From: Nannobrachium achirus
Lineage: Eukaryota > Chordata > Actinopteri > Myctophiformes > Myctophidae
Reading direction: 5' to 3'
DNA: 64,000 nucleotides
NCBI GenBank assembly: GCA_963921795.1
Contig: OY997643.1
Location: forward strand, 69,885,299-69,949,298
Each line of letters opens with the position of its first letter. The stretch's first letter is position 1. Made by a program: the position numbers and the translations under genes. Shown in pieces: positions 1-11,462 of the stretch. The notes under the pieces were generated by a model, which was not told the DNA's origin, did not search any database, and was given only the letters and a program-made list of their open reading frames with translations.

Positions 1-352
1 ATTGGAACAATAGGGAGAAGATTCTCTGATCGTTCCAATTTTAGCCCAAACACAGCGCCCCGTTGCCAACAAAGGGCATTTTTGGTATTGCATCTGAAAC
101 GGCTTGGAATTAGAGACAGACAGAACATGAAATTTCAATATCAGAGTGGTTGTTGAGGCTAAAACCTGTATAAAACCGTATTATGGACCAATTTTTATAT
201 AACATATATATTTTTAAAAGCATGGTGTGGCCCATTTAAGAAGTGACACGATGCGCGCTTGTAGATCTGCTATTTTTACTGTTTTGGGTCACAGGGGGGC
301 TGGAGACTTCAATTTTCTCTTTTGGGTCTGGAGCTTTTAGAAGGTCTGGGAA

Positions 353-800
353 CATGGGCGTCACAAGGGGGGGGGGGGGGGGCTTAATTATGTTATATAC
401 TTTAGCTATTGAAAAATAGCAGATATACAAGCTCACAGCGCGGCAGCGCTGCGAGTTTGTAGATCTGCTATTTTTTTAAAGTCGTGAAAATGTGAGCAAA
501 TCTTTGAATATATGTATTTTTTAAGCGAACATATCTGTAACTCAAAATTTTCTTCCCTGGAACTAAATATTTTGAGATGGGGGTCCGTGGCCAAATACAT
601 ATCATTTTGGGGGGTCCTTCACATTAAAAGGTTTGAACACCACCGACATAGAAACATAGGTTTCTCAAAAAACCGACGATTTTTCAAAAATAGCAGATCT
701 ACAAGCTCGCAGTGAGCTTGTATATCTGCTATTTTTCAATAGTTAAAGCACAAAATGTGAGTGAATCCTTGTACCCATGCAGGTGCGACACCCCTCCCTG
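353..800 (+). mobile_element. non-autonomous hAT-like element, family A, with two hairpins
   Basis: Exact 8-bp target duplication TCTGGGAA at 345-352 and 801-808. The ends CATGGGCGTCAC and GCGACACCCCTCCCTG are imperfect inverted repeats. Two hairpins built on AGCAGAT(C/A)TACAAGCTC lie at 413-476 and 685-736. The middle carries the phrase GGGGGTCCGTGGCCAAATAC shared by the other A copies. Confidence 0.85.
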
Positions 801-818
801 TCTGGGAACTGCTGATGT

Positions 819-820
<2 letters not shown>

Positions 821-890
<70 letters not shown>
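821..890. repeat. (CA)n microsatellite
   Basis: About 35 CA units directly after the family A element. It produces spurious histidine/threonine and cysteine/valine frames. Confidence 0.98.
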
Positions 891-894
<4 letters not shown>

Positions 895-1082
895 CAGGAG
901 GGCCGTGCCTCCACCTGACGCTGGCTGTGCACAGATCAGGTGGATTCGTGTCTGTCGCTCTTGTTTTCTGTGCGCTGCTCTCCTCTCGCATCCGTGGCTC
1001 CAGTTTCCCGTGGCCCGATTTCCACCGCCCGCCCGCCCTACCTTACCTACAGTGTGTGTGTGAGAAAAAAACTACGCCTCAG
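891..1082. other. unique spacer
   Basis: No gene, RNA or repeat recognised. Moderately GC-rich sequence between the CA repeat and the L2 tail. Confidence 0.6.
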
Positions 1083-1215
1083 CTTACAGTTTACAGTTTA
1101 GGCATTTAGCAGACGCTTTTAATCCAAAGCGACTTACAATAAGCAGATAATACATCACTATAATAAACAAGATAATATGTCAGAACATCAACAACAATGT
1201 AACAAATGTATATAG
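1083..1215 (-). mobile_element. L2-like LINE 3' end, distal part of a split copy
   Basis: The reverse complement matches 38270-38388 nearly base for base, including GTCGCTTTGGATTAAAAGCG and TCTGCTAAATGCCTAAACTG, the standard tail shared by fish L2 LINEs and SINEs. The copy is interrupted at 1216 and resumes at 2249. Confidence 0.75.
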
Positions 1216-2248
1216 TGAGGCGTAGTGATATTTGGTCTAAACCCAAGTTGCGAACTTACTGTCTCATAAAGGACATATACACTGTTGAACCTTATGTGAA
1301 GTATAATTTAAAGCTATACTGTGTAAGATGCTCAACTAGTGGTCAGTAGCCCTATAGCAAACCGCGGTCGCGTCCGCGTCTTTCGGCCGTTTTTCGTACC
1401 TTCACACCCCCGCGTCTGCCTCCACCTCGCCGAGAGCTATCTTTAGAGGGGTCCCTGGTTCCTGTGCGTTCAGGCATTCCGGAGAAACTGACTACTTCAC
1501 CCTGCCTGGTAGGCGAGATACACGGGCGACTACAAATATGGCCGCCATAGCGACCCCACTTCAAGATGCGCTGTGATTGGCCGGCAGTGTATAACCCTCG
1601 CTGTGATTGGCCGGTAGTGTGATGACGCAATTTTTTCGCGAAAACCGGTCCCCGGTAGGGATCATAGAAAACATATAAAGAGAAGGCTTTGGAAGCTGAA
1701 AATAACGGAGTGGGGGTTCTAAAACTTTAGCGATTTAACAGTTAGGACAATTTTAAGATTTGTTTTATAAAAAAAGTTACATGGTATAACTTTAAGTAAA
1801 AAACAACAATCTCTGTGTGCACAAATAAGGTCTGGAACATTACCATTAGCTCTGGAGACAGGCAGGTTCAATGCCACCCCAGAGGAGGACAGATGATGTT
1901 TGTTTTGTGAACTTGGGGAAATTGAAAATGAGGTTCACCTTTTGTTTTATTGTCCTAAATATGTTGACATAAGAGAGGTATTTGTTAATAAGATGTATGT
2001 AGACGATTATGAAAAACTTGAGATATGTTTTGCCACAGGAGCATTTATTGTGTCAGATTTTATTTATCAAGCTAGAGGAGACAAGATACTCTGTATAACT
2101 GAAAATGTATAAAAATGGATGTATGACTATAGTAGAACATACTGTAATTTTGAAATGGTGTCTTCTTATAAACCCATGAGGGTTAGGCACTCTGTGTGCA
2201 GGACATGGAAATAAACGAATCAATCAATCAATCAATCAATCAATCTAT
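1216..2248. mobile_element. insertion inside the L2-like element, containing the AATC-tailed LINE
   Basis: The two flanks are one continuous element when compared with the copy at 37925-38388, so this interval is later inserted DNA. The first 450 bases (1216-1670) are GC-rich and unclassified, with a direct repeat of GCTGTGATTGGCCGG at about 1570 and 1600. The rest is the LINE remnant annotated separately. Confidence 0.6.
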
Positions 2249-2250
2249 CA
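1805..2250 (+). pseudogene. LINE 3' end: reverse transcriptase C-terminal zinc-knuckle-like remnant with (AATC)n tail
   Basis: The frame reads RSGTLPLALETGRFNATPEE, DR, a stop, then CLFCELGEIENEVHLLFYCP, KYVDIRE. This matches the C-terminal zf-RVT region of fish LINE proteins (G..PL.IETGR, C..C, ENEVHFLF.CP.Y). There is an in-frame TGA at about 1894. The copy ends with AATAAACG and a run of AATC units (2218-2246), the 3' tail seen on several other elements here. Confidence 0.75.
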
Positions 2251-2835
2251 TAGGAAAATCCATCTAGAAAAAAAACAGAGGTAGACCATGCACCTAATCA
2301 GTAAAAAAAGAAAAACGTTTCTAAAAAAAAAAAAAAAAAAAAAATGCTAACTAGCTTCATGTATGGTCATTGAGTGTTACAGTAGTGCTATGGGTTTAGG
2401 TGGAGACTGAAGAGGTGAGTCTTCAGTCCACGGCGGAAGCTAGCGAGTGAGTCTGTTGTTCTAAGTGCGACAGAGTTTATTCCACAGTTTGAGGGCCAGG
2501 AGGACAAATTGTCTAGGACGAGTGGATTTTTGTCCTGGGGTTTTTAGCGAGGGTTCTGTCAGCATCCCTGTGTTGGCTGATCTGAGTGAACGGGTGGGGT
2601 TGTAGGGGTTGATCACGTTTTGGAGGTATGGAGGAGCCGTACCTTTGGCTGCTTTGAAGGTCAGCGTCAGTGTTTTGTATTCAGTGCGGGCCGCAACCGG
2701 GAGCCAGTGGAGGGAGCGGAGAAGGGGGGAGACGTGTGAGAGTTTTGGATGGTTGAAGACCAGTCGTGCCGCTACATTTTGGATCAGTTGGAGAGGCTTA
2801 ATTGCACATGCCGGGAGGGCAGTGAGGAGAGAGTT
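2249..2835 (-). mobile_element. L2-like LINE fragment, proximal part of the split copy
   Basis: Reverse complement of the same element as 37925-38240. It includes GAAGACTCACCTCTTCAG and the region encoding FALLAPKLWNELPV-type residues, here with changes, and then extends about 270 bases further 5' than the other copy. Confidence 0.7.
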
Positions 2836-2884
2836 GGTGGACGTTAGAGTGTGTGAGTGTGTGTGTGTGTGTGCGAGTCTATTG

Positions 2885-3345
2885 CAGGTGTTTTCAAAGT
2901 GGGTGACGGGGCACCCTGGGGTGCCGTGACGGCAGTCCAGGGGTGCTGCGAGATAATTTGATAATATTTGGAATTTATTTGGACACTTGAAAAAATATTT
3001 AGTATGGCTATTATCTCAAAGTTTTCCTAAAATAGTGTCACTGTCAGGCAGAAACGTCGTATCTCGTATCTGCTTCATCATACAAGACTGTCGCACAAAA
3101 CTATTGAAAACAGCCGAACTACAAGCACATGCTTGTAGATCTGCTGTTATCACTAGTTTAGTACAGTTTATAGATGATAAATACAAAACGGACGGTTTTG
3201 GGCATACAAGGTTTCCACCCGACAACGACAATATGCTATAAATATAAGGTGCTGGGAGTGAAAATTATAATGTAGGGGTGCCTCGGATTAAAAAAATATT
3301 TATGGGGTGCCCTGAGACAAAAAAAAAAAAGTTTGGGAACCCCTG
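2885..3345 (+). mobile_element. non-autonomous hAT-like element, family F, carrying a nested hairpin MITE
   Basis: Ends are CAGGTGTTTTCAAAGTGGG and GTTTGGGAACCCCTG. The middle holds a family B MITE at 3035-3231 at the same site as in the copy at 60572-61155. Shared sequence includes GACGGGGCACCCTGGGGTG and GGGGTGCCCTGAG. No exact 8-bp target duplication remains here. Confidence 0.75.
3035..3231 (+). mobile_element. family B hairpin MITE nested in family F
   Basis: Ends GTGTCACTGTCAGGCAGAAA and TTTCCACCCGACAACGACAA are inverted repeats. TA flanks both sides. The hairpin around TACAAGCACATGCTTGTA is shortened relative to full copies. Confidence 0.75.
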
Positions 3346-3492
3346 GTCAAAATACACTGATGATTGTGCTGTCAAATGATGAAACTATATGGAATCTATG
3401 GAAAGGTTGTGGGAGTCCCTGCTTCATCTCTCTCTCAACTAAGGGGTCCTTGGTCTATAAGGAGATATTGTAGCGCTGCAGAAGGAGCAGAA

Positions 3493-4589
3493 TAGTGGTG
3501 TAAAGTAACTAAGTACATTTACTTGTTTCGTGCTGTACTTGTACTTGAATACCTAATTTTGAGGTATTTGTACTTTACTTGAGTATTTCCAATTTCCAAT
3601 GCTTTTACTTCTACTCCACTATACATCTCAGATCCAAATATTGTACTTTTACTCCACTACGTTTATTTGAACACTTTAGTTACTAGTTACTTTGCAGATA
3701 TACATTATGATATCACAAAACATACGACTTTAGCCCTATTTTATACCTAGATGCGACACGTTGTGAGCTTGTAGATCGGCTATTTTCAAACATCTAGTAC
3801 TTTTACTTTTGGTACTTTAACACCTTGACGTCCGAAATAGAATGGTGGTTGGTAGATTAGCCGTGACATTTCTATTATTGTATTGTGATCTGAGACATAA
3901 TATTATGTTTATAAACATGACCCCGCAGCCCCTCCATCTTGAACAGCGCCGCTGTTTTTTCTTTTTTTTTTTTCCCCAGGCCAGTAACTCACCATGATTT
4001 TCTCGATTTCCGTTGGGATAGAATGGGGGTTTTGGCCGATCGTCGATGTCCCCGTGCGTTTCGCGTGCGCGATCCTTTCACGTAAATGTCCCCGCAAATA
4101 GTCCATGTGTGACTGAAGAACAGAACTGAAAAGTTTCGCTAGCATAGCCCCAAGCATGGCTGCTGTAGGAGCTCGAGTGTGCAGACAGCAAACGGATGGC
4201 TGGGAGTAGCCTTGGAGAAGGAGAGGCGCTGACGTCACCTCTGCTTCATGCACGGTCTGCATGAGCTATCAGTGCACGAGTGGTGACTAGGGAAGGTTAG
4301 ACGATCGCCGATTTTCGGATCAAAAGCTTTTATTCCGGTTTTAAAGACAAAGTCCGGGAATGTACGACGTGGCTGAGAGTCCCTGGGGGGATGTGCGATA
4401 TAGTACGGTTTTAACATTAAGGGGCTCCCCGTGGCTTAGAAGGTGTTAAGTACATTTTGGTGCCAACACTTTCATACTTTTACTTAAGTACATTTTGAAT
4501 TCTGGACTTTTACTAAGCATTTCTATACCGCAGTATTGATACTTTTACTTGAGTAAAATACCGGTATGTGAGTACTTTTTCCGCCACTG
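3493..4589 (-). mobile_element. non-autonomous hAT-like element, family J (rich in TTTTACTT/GTACTT)
   Basis: Ends TAGTGGTGTAAAGTAACT and AGTACTTTTTCCGCCACTG are inverted. Flanks GAGCAGAA and GAGCAGAC are an 8-bp target duplication with one mismatch. The interior from about 3815 to 4445 looks like a further insertion bounded by AACACCTT and AAGGTGTT. A half copy of the GATCTACAAGC hairpin is at about 3755-3790. Confidence 0.75.
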
Positions 4590-5061
4590 GAGCAGACTAG
4601 CGGTGTTGACCCCTGGAAAGGTCAGCGGGGGGGTGATGATGTCACAGGCTTTGCGGCGGCTCAGGAGAGGTGATGGAAGGGTTAAAGAGACGCGGCACAC
4701 AAATTAGACAAAAGAGAAAAGCAATAAAGGGCAGAGGAAATGAAAAGCAGCTTGATGGAGCCGAGCAGATAAGAGAGGAGCTGCTCCTCGTCAACGAGGC
4801 AATCAGCCCCAAATTAAAACAAGATGGCTGGCGTCTAATAAATGGTGCGAGGAAGGCTTTCCCCTGCCGGTCCCATGTTGATGATGACATGATATTATAT
4901 ATATATTGTCTTCCCCAAATGTGGAGGGACGGCAGGACGGGGTGATCTGGGATTATGAATTCACAAAAAAAAAAAAAAATCATAATAATAATAATAAAGA
5001 AAGGAGGGAAAGAAAACACTAAGAGTGAAAAATATACAGTGGTATATTTATGGACTCAATA
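4590..5061. promoter_or_regulatory. unique block, possible conserved non-coding element
   Basis: 4660-4880 is non-repetitive, with an AGATAAG GATA motif at about 4768, a GAGGAGCTGCTCCTC palindrome right after it and AT-rich homeobox-like motifs (CCCCAAATTAAAAC). The open frames on both strands lack family resemblance. It is 26 kb past the gata2 stop. Function is a guess from composition only. Confidence 0.3.
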
Positions 5062-5887
5062 TAGGGATGGGACGATATGAAAATGTCATTGTCACGATTA
5101 TTGTGACCAAAGAAATTGCAATTTACGTACTGTATATCCCCAACATCCATTATTCTGGGGAACATTTGTTAAAATAAATAGCAGATCTACAAGCTCACAA
5201 CGCGTCACGACACGTTGTGCTTGTAGATCTGCAATTCTTTTGGCAAAGAGATTTGGTAGAGAGTGAAAAATAGACTATCAAGTACATTATTTCCTGTTCC
5301 GTTTAGAGCAGACCTGGGCATTGTACGGCCCCTTGGTTCACAACTACACCCAGGGGTGTAGTTACTACACCCAGGGGTGTAGTTGTCCCGATTTAAAATG
5401 AAGCAAACACGGAACTGAATGTTACCATGATTGGCCGCTAGTTGTGCTGTTCTGGTACCAGAAGCAACATGTTCTCCATAGGATTCCATTCATTTCCCCC
5501 AAACTTTTACATTCGATTTTCTTACCTTAATAAACATAAATATTTTATGGTTCCTGTCGCTAGTTTAAAGCCTTATTTCAATCACCCTGATATGCGTTTC
5601 GTGAAAATATGATCCAATTTATGTTATATTTGATGTTAAGGGTATGCTATAGGTGGGGTTGTGATATTTTTGGCAAGCTCAAGACAATGTCCCATGTATC
5701 CCTGCTTGCACGTGACCGTTGGTAGCCAATAGCATTCCTTTAAAACAATGATGACGACACCCATACTGTACAAGGGCAAAAAAAAGCTTCATTTGTGCAG
5801 CATAGAAACCAATGGCTTTCCACTGTTTATTTTTTTATCACGATAAACGATAATCGTCCCAGGGATGGGATTATCGTCCCATCCCTA
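5062..5887. mobile_element. TAGGGATGGGACGAT-ended MITE with internal insertions
   Basis: Ends TAGGGATGGGACGATATG and CGTCCCATCCCTA are inverted repeats shared with the shorter copy at 26372-26685. Inside are a GATCTACAAGCTCACAACGC hairpin (5176-5234) and, from about 5290 to 5820, a second repeat related to 23540-24066 (GATTGGCCGCTAGTTG, TAGAAACCAATGGCTT). Confidence 0.7.
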
Positions 5888-6460
5888 ATATATACATTTG
5901 GGAATTGGCTTCTTTTACCCACTGTTCTGCAAGCGTGCACAATACATTTACACTGATGTGTAGTGGTTTGTGGTGATTAGCCACGGACAGACACGGGCAG
6001 ATGGACGGAAATGTAGTGAGGATGAAAGAAGAATGCTAACCTGTACAGGGTTTAGGCGTGCATGCATGCTAAATGAGTGGATCGGAACTGTGATTTTCCA
6101 CAGCATAAACACACAGTGCTGAGGTCTGTTTGATTCCCAAGAATGTCAACGGAGAACATTCTCAGTAGAGTAAATCTACTCGCTGAAACTTGAAACATGC
6201 TTGTGATCCTGTAGGTAATCCAACACAGTGGGCTTTACGGCTCCGTTATTATCTCTGTCAGGCCCAAGGCAAGCGAGGAGTTTATGTTTTTTACCCCGAG
6301 TGTGTCTATGTGTTTGTTTATATGGGGCTAATCTAGCAAACTGCTGGACCGATCAGCACCGAATGTCTTGTGCACACTGCCAGTGTAGGCCGAGGGAATA
6401 CCTTTTCATTGTACCCTTTTACACATAATATCCTAGATTAAAATCGGCTACTCGGCTACA
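5888..6460. other. no gene recognised
   Basis: Unique-looking AT-rich sequence without family-like reading frames or clear repeats. Confidence 0.5.
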
Positions 6461-6462
6461 TA

Positions 6463-6722
6463 TCGTCGTTGTCGGGTGGAAACCTTGTATCTCCAAAACC
6501 GTTTGTTTTGTATTTATCATCTATAAAATGTACTAAACTAGTGAAAACAGTAGATCTACAAGCACATAACGCCTCGCGATGCGAGGCGTTGTGTGCTTGT
6601 ATATCGGCTGTTTTCACTAGTTTTGTGCGACAGTCTTGTATGATGAAGTCAGGGCTTTGCTTTACCAAAAGATGTACACATTTGAAACTTGGAGATACAA
6701 GGTTTCTGCCCGACAGTGACGA
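6463..6722 (+). mobile_element. family B hairpin MITE
   Basis: Terminal repeats TCGTCGTTGTCGGGTGGAAA and the inverted GGTTTCTGCCCGACAGTGAC, with TA on both sides. The central hairpin pairs AAGCACATAACGCCTCGC with its complement around 6545-6612. Confidence 0.85.
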
Positions 6723-6942
6723 TATTTTAGTGATTATGTTGCGAGGAAAACGTTGAGATACAGTAATAGCCATTTTGGTTAGAACTGACTGAAAATAACT
6801 TTGTACTTCAAGTTTAAAATGAGACTAAATATTTTTTCAAGTGTCAAAATAATTTCCAAATATTATCAAATTATCTCGCGGCACCCCTGGACTGCCGTCG
6901 CGGCACCCCAGGGTGCCCCGTCACCCACTTTGAAAACCCCTG
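6723..6942 (-). mobile_element. family F hAT-like element, one end only
   Basis: The reverse complement starts CAGGGGTTTTCAAAGTGGG and joins the nested B element at the same position as in other F copies. The opposite end is missing. Confidence 0.7.
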
Positions 6943-7285
6943 TTATAGATGACTAGCATCCTAAATGGGCCACCCGGCCTGGTGGGGATTCCGGTATGCA
7001 CTCCACTGAGCATTTACGTTACTTACATTATTGTTGCATTTTAATGTATTTTAAAGCTCAGATTGACTTGAGAAGTGTTGCCAAAAATAATATTTGGTGA
7101 TTGATTTATGAATCAAATTCATAGGAAAAAGTGTTTAATTTTTATGTACAACATGCTGAAGCTGTGAATGGAAAGGTGATATATTGGTCCATCAAACTGC
7201 ACCAAACAAGCCAATCACTTAAAACTACAGACACATACAGACAGACATACATACAGTACCAAAAGGCCCTGATGCAACTTTAGAC
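6943..7285. other. no gene recognised
   Basis: Unique AT-rich spacer. The last eight bases (CTTTAGAC) are the target duplication of the next element. Confidence 0.5.
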
Positions 7286-8164
7286 CAGGGGTTTTCAAAG
7301 TGGGTGACGGGGCACCCTGGGGTGCCGTGATGGCAGTCCAGGGGTGCCGCGAGATAATTTGATAATAATTGGAATTTAGGGTTTTAAAACAAGATTTAGT
7401 ATCATTATTAACTTGAAGTAAAAAGTTATTTTCGGTCAGTTCTAATCAAAATGGCTATTCTCTCAACGTTTTCCACGCAACATAATCGCTAAAATATGGA
7501 ATAAATATAACGTGTTGGGAGTGAAAATTATGAATGTAATGTAGGGGTGCCTCGGATGAAAATAATATTTATAGGGGTGCCCTGAGCCCAGGGGTGTCAC
7601 ACCAAATTCTGGGCCCTGGGTACAAGGATTCACTGCGGGGCCCCTGTGCTTTAACTATTGAAAAACAGCAGATATACAAGCTCACAGCGCGGCACCGAGT
7701 GCCGCGCTGCGAGCTTGTAGATCTGCTATTTTTTTTAAATCCTTCTGAGGTTTTTTGAAAAACCTATGTTTCTATGTCAGTGGAGCTCAAACCTTTTCAT
7801 GTGAAGGACCCCCAAAATGGTATGTATTTGGCCACAGAACCCCATCTCAAAATATTGAGTTCCAGGGACCCCCCAGAAGCAAAATTTTAGTTACAAATGT
7901 TCGCTTAAAAAATACATACAGTATATTCAAAGATTTGCAGACATTTTCACGACTTTTAGTAGATCTACAAGTAAATAGCAGATCTACAAGCTCGCAGCGC
8001 GGCACTCAGTGCCGTGCTGCGAGCTTGTATATCTGCTATTTTTCAATAGCTAACGTATAAAATAATTAAGGCCCCTCCACCACCTTGGGCCCTAGTAACT
8101 CAGTCCCACTTTCCTACCCCTTGTGATGCCCCTGCCCTGAGCCAAAACAGTTTGGGAACTCCTG
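7286..8164 (+). mobile_element. non-autonomous hAT-like element, family F, with nested family A element and no B insert
   Basis: Exact 8-bp target duplication CTTTAGAC (7278-7285 and 8165-8172). Ends CAGGGGTTTTCAAAGTGGG and GTTTGGGAACTCCTG. At the position where other F copies carry the B MITE this copy has the uninterrupted TAAAATATGGAATAAA (about 7491-7506), a natural empty site. Confidence 0.9.
7589..8134 (+). mobile_element. non-autonomous hAT-like element, family A, inserted inside family F
   Basis: Ends CAGGGGTGTCACACC and GTGATGCCCCTG. The host sequence CCCTGAGCC is present on both sides (7580-7588 and 8135-8143), an 8-9 bp target duplication. Two complete hairpins lie at 7666-7736 and 7975-8045, each nearly perfect, with CAGCGCGGCAC arms. 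Confidence 0.9.
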
Positions 8165-8370
8165 CTTTAGACCATCAGTGTTATTATTCTATAATCACAG
8201 CCTCACATCTTTCATCTGTCTGTGTTTCCATTTCCACAACTCTCTTGATAATCCCATGTTTTTGTTTTGTTTCCTTATCATGTCTTTCTTGAGTTTGTTT
8301 TCCTCCAGTGTTTGGTCTTCGGCCAGCGGGGGCCAGCGGGGGCCCGGCGGGGGCCCCTGAGCTCTGAGCT

Positions 8371-8417
8371 GTCGTATGCTGCGCCGCGCGGAGGTCACTG
8401 CTAGGTTAGCTGAGCAG
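8371..8417. repeat. left direct repeat flanking a family A element
   Basis: GTCGTATGCT...GGTCACTG...GTTAGCTGAGCA recurs at 8990-9031 as GTCGTATGCT...GGTCACTG...GTCAGCTGAGCA. About 45 bp, imperfect. Far too long for a hAT target duplication. Confidence 0.8.
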
Positions 8418-8989
8418 CAGGGGCGTCACAGGGGGGGGAGGGGGTAACTGAGTTACTAGGGCCCATGAAGATTATTTTATACTTTAACTATTTGAAAAAT
8501 AGCAGATATACAAGCTCACAGCGCGGCACCGAGTGCCGCGCTGCGAGCTTGTAGATCTGCAATTTTTTTGAAAAGTCGTGAAAATGTGTGCAAATATAAC
8601 TTCTGGGGGGTCCCCGGAGGCCGGAACTAAATGTTTTGAGATGTGGGTCCGCGGCCAAATACATATCATTTTGGGGGTCCTTCACATGAAAAGGTTTGAG
8701 CACCACTGACATAGAAACATGTCATAGAAGAATTTGAAATATTCAAAGACTTGCACACATTTTCAAGATAAAAAAAATTGCAGATCTACAAGCTCGCAGC
8801 GCTGCACTCGGTGCCGCACTGTGAGCTTGTATATCTGCTATTTTTCAATAGGTAAAGCACAAAACAATGCGTAATAATGCGTTCCCAGTCTAAATGGGTT
8901 AAACCCCCTTCCCCCTATGAAGAACATTCATGGGGGGGCCCGCGGTGAATCCTTGCACCCAGGGCCCAGGATTTGGTGCAACGCCCCTG
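8418..8989 (+). mobile_element. non-autonomous hAT-like element, family A
   Basis: Ends CAGGGGCGTCACAGG and TGCAACGCCCCTG. Hairpins at 8500-8565 and 8777-8845 with GAGTGCCGCGCTGCGAGC type arms. It lies between two imperfect 45-bp direct repeats. Confidence 0.85.
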
Positions 8990-9524
8990 GTCGTATGCTC
9001 CGCGTCGGTCACTGTGAGGTCAGCTGAGCACTGCCCCTCCCCCTCCCCAGCGGCCTCTGGCTAAAAACAAACTACAGATGAATTCATCGTCCTCCAAGCT
9101 CCCTTTCTTTCCAAAGGTTCCTTTCCGTTCCAGTCACAACTGCACCGCAGTAAACGCTCTGAATGAATAAACAATCAACACTCAGCCCCCAAAATGGAAC
9201 GAAGGCCTGAGGGCCAGAAGTGCGGTGTTATAGTAGCGCCGGAGCGACAGTGAAAGGATGCGGTTTAGAGAGTGAAACCTCCGTTGACAGATAGCGTGAT
9301 AACCGTGTTGGGTTCAAAACGGTGAAATCCCCTGATGAAATGCAACAACAGCCCCAGACAGATGGAGGCCTCCAGATAGCCACGTGGATGAGTGTCGAAT
9401 TAGAGCTAATCTGTCCAATCTCCTTGCCGTACAAAAAGACAATGAGTGCAGACTATCCACAGTGTGCTGGACGTGCTTACTTAGCGGCGTTGCTCTATCG
9501 GTTGCATGATCAGCGGTGTGTTTG

Positions 9525-9576
<52 letters not shown>

Positions 9577-9716
9577 CTGTCTGTCCTGTCTTAGGTTGTG
9601 TTGCAGCGCGTGCCTGGTTGCATAACAACATGGCATTCCTCCATGTCTCTATACCTGTGGACCAGTGAACACTGAAGAAGATGCAGGCCAGAGGTGTCAT
9701 TTGGGTCATCATCCCC
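8990..9716. other. no gene recognised; contains a (TGTC)n microsatellite
   Basis: 8990-9031 is the right copy of the 45-bp repeat. The rest is unique, with TGTC units at 9525-9590. The small open frames have no family resemblance. Confidence 0.6.
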
Positions 9717-10310
9717 CAGGGCCGGATCTAGCCTTTAGCACTAGGTGGGGCAGGAAGAAACGATGGGGGAGTCACCTCCAGCCCATGCCGCGAAGTGGCG
9801 TGGGCGGGAAAAAGAAATGGGGGACAAACCCCCTAAAACACCCGAAATGCATAGGAAACTAAACATTTTGGCACACACATGGTGGAAGGTGGAAGGGGGT
9901 ACATTAAAGGGGTTTTTCACTTTCAAACAAGTTTGAGGTCATTTCAAACATCTATCTGGCTTTTGTGGACAGCCCAGACAGTTTGTAAGTAGCTTTATTC
10001 TGTTTTTCCAATTACTTTTTTCATTCAATTTATTTGTATTTTTTTAATGAAAAAAATGCGTTGAAAGAACATGCCCCCCTCACGCATTAGAAGGACAATA
10101 TCACTCACCAGAACCAAGGATGGCTGTTTTCATGGTTAAATGGAGTTTGAAGTTGGGGGTGACAATGGGTTTATATATGAAGGGGGTGTGTCTGATCAAA
10201 TATCGAAATAAATACTGAATCAAACAACTTAAACTGTCTGGGGTGCTCACAAACGCCTGAGTAGACGATAAAATGACCGCGAAGATGTTTGAAGGTGAAA
10301 TATCCCTCTA
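9717..10310. other. probable degenerate transposon or ordinary spacer
   Basis: Starts with the hAT-like CAGGGCCGGATCTAG and contains inverted pieces (CAGACAGTTTGTAAG near 9973; ACTTAAACTGTCTGG near 10226), but the right end is not clear. No gene. Confidence 0.3.
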
Positions 10311-10449
10311 ACTAGGGTTAATTTTTATTGGCTGTCAGTGTCGTTCCAACAGTCGTTCATCCAATCACTGCGAACGTGATCCCAATCATATAATTCGCCA
10401 CTGTCGTTGTTGTTATAGTTGTGATGTGTGGACTCCTCTGAACCACTTT

Positions 10450-10665
10450 TTAAAACGACACATTTATTATTATTGGTGCAGGTAGAGTAGACAGCCCTGA
10501 ACCAAATGAACCTCCATGAATTGAGCACAAAGGACCCCAATGGAAACAAACCATACACTTTCTTGGGTTTAGAATCCTCTAGGCAGAGCTTGTATTGAAC
10601 TGTGCTTTCCTGTGCAAACTAAGCTAAGCTAATAAAGTAATTCAATCAATCAATCAATCAACCCT
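10450..10665 (+). mobile_element. LINE 3' end with (AATC)n tail
   Basis: Shares AAAGGACCCCAATGGAAACA, TTTCTTGGGTTT and AATAAAGTA(A)TTCAATC with 31255-31402. Ends in AATCAATC units at 10641-10662. Confidence 0.65.
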
Positions 10666-10778
10666 GGTGTCCCTATTTTGGGCATGTCATCAAAGGACAA
10701 ATTTTTTTTTCTACAAAACGTTCTAAAATGTTCAACAGATCTCCAAGCTTACAAGCGGATCGCTGCCACAGTTTAGAA

Positions 10779-10970
10779 CAGTGTTCCTCAAAGTGGATTC
10801 CAGGGACTCTGTGGGTTCCTTTAGGGGGGTCTAAATTGACCCAAACAAATCTGTAACTCTGACAGTGTACAAATGAAAACCAAATGGACCCTTACGGGTC
10901 CATTTGGTTTCATTTGCACACTGTCAGAGTTAAGGGGAGACCTTGACATTTTAAAGTTTGAGAACTACTG
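10779..10970 (+). mobile_element. non-autonomous hAT-like foldback element, family I
   Basis: Exact 8-bp target duplication GTTTAGAA (10771-10778 and 10971-10978). Ends CAGTGTTCCTCAAAGTGG and AGTTTGAGAACTACTG. The centre is a long hairpin: AACTCTGACAGTGTACAAAT pairs with ATTTGCACACTGTCAGAGTT around CCAAATGGACCC/GGGTCCATTTGG. Confidence 0.9.
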
Positions 10971-10978
10971 GTTTAGAA

Positions 10979-11462
10979 TACCCAAGCATAAAACAGGGTC
11001 GAAGTGATTAAGTCTGCAGCGGCGGCGGAGACATTTTGACAGCACTCAGAAGAGCGGTGGTAGCGGTACAGCGGTACAGCGGTATAGCGAGACGGCGGTG
11101 AAAAGAGGGCCACCACCTCAAGCTGCAGGTCAGATGTTTCCTACTTCCTTCAAGCTTTCCCCGCACAGCAAACAACAGCCCTGCCCACCCATTACCCCAG
11201 AATCCCCAGCATTTATAGGGACAACGCAACGCGTCAGGTGCAACAACCCACCTGAATCTCTTCCTCCCTCCCTTTTTCCCCTCCTCCCCTCCCCTCCCCT
11301 CCCTTCCCGCCCTCCCGGCCTAGATACCCCCCCCCCCGCCCCCCGCCTCTCAGATTTCCTGAGGGCTGAGCCCTGGGCCTTTTGTCAGCGGCTGTCATAG
11401 GATAGCGGGGGCCCAGACGCCCAGTCCCAGGGGCCCTAACACACAGGACATTAGCCTAGCGC

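Noticed and set aside
413-736. CRISPR-like array of regularly recurring palindromes
   Set aside because: The palindromes are dispersed, inside different elements with no regular spacing or spacers, and this is an animal genome.
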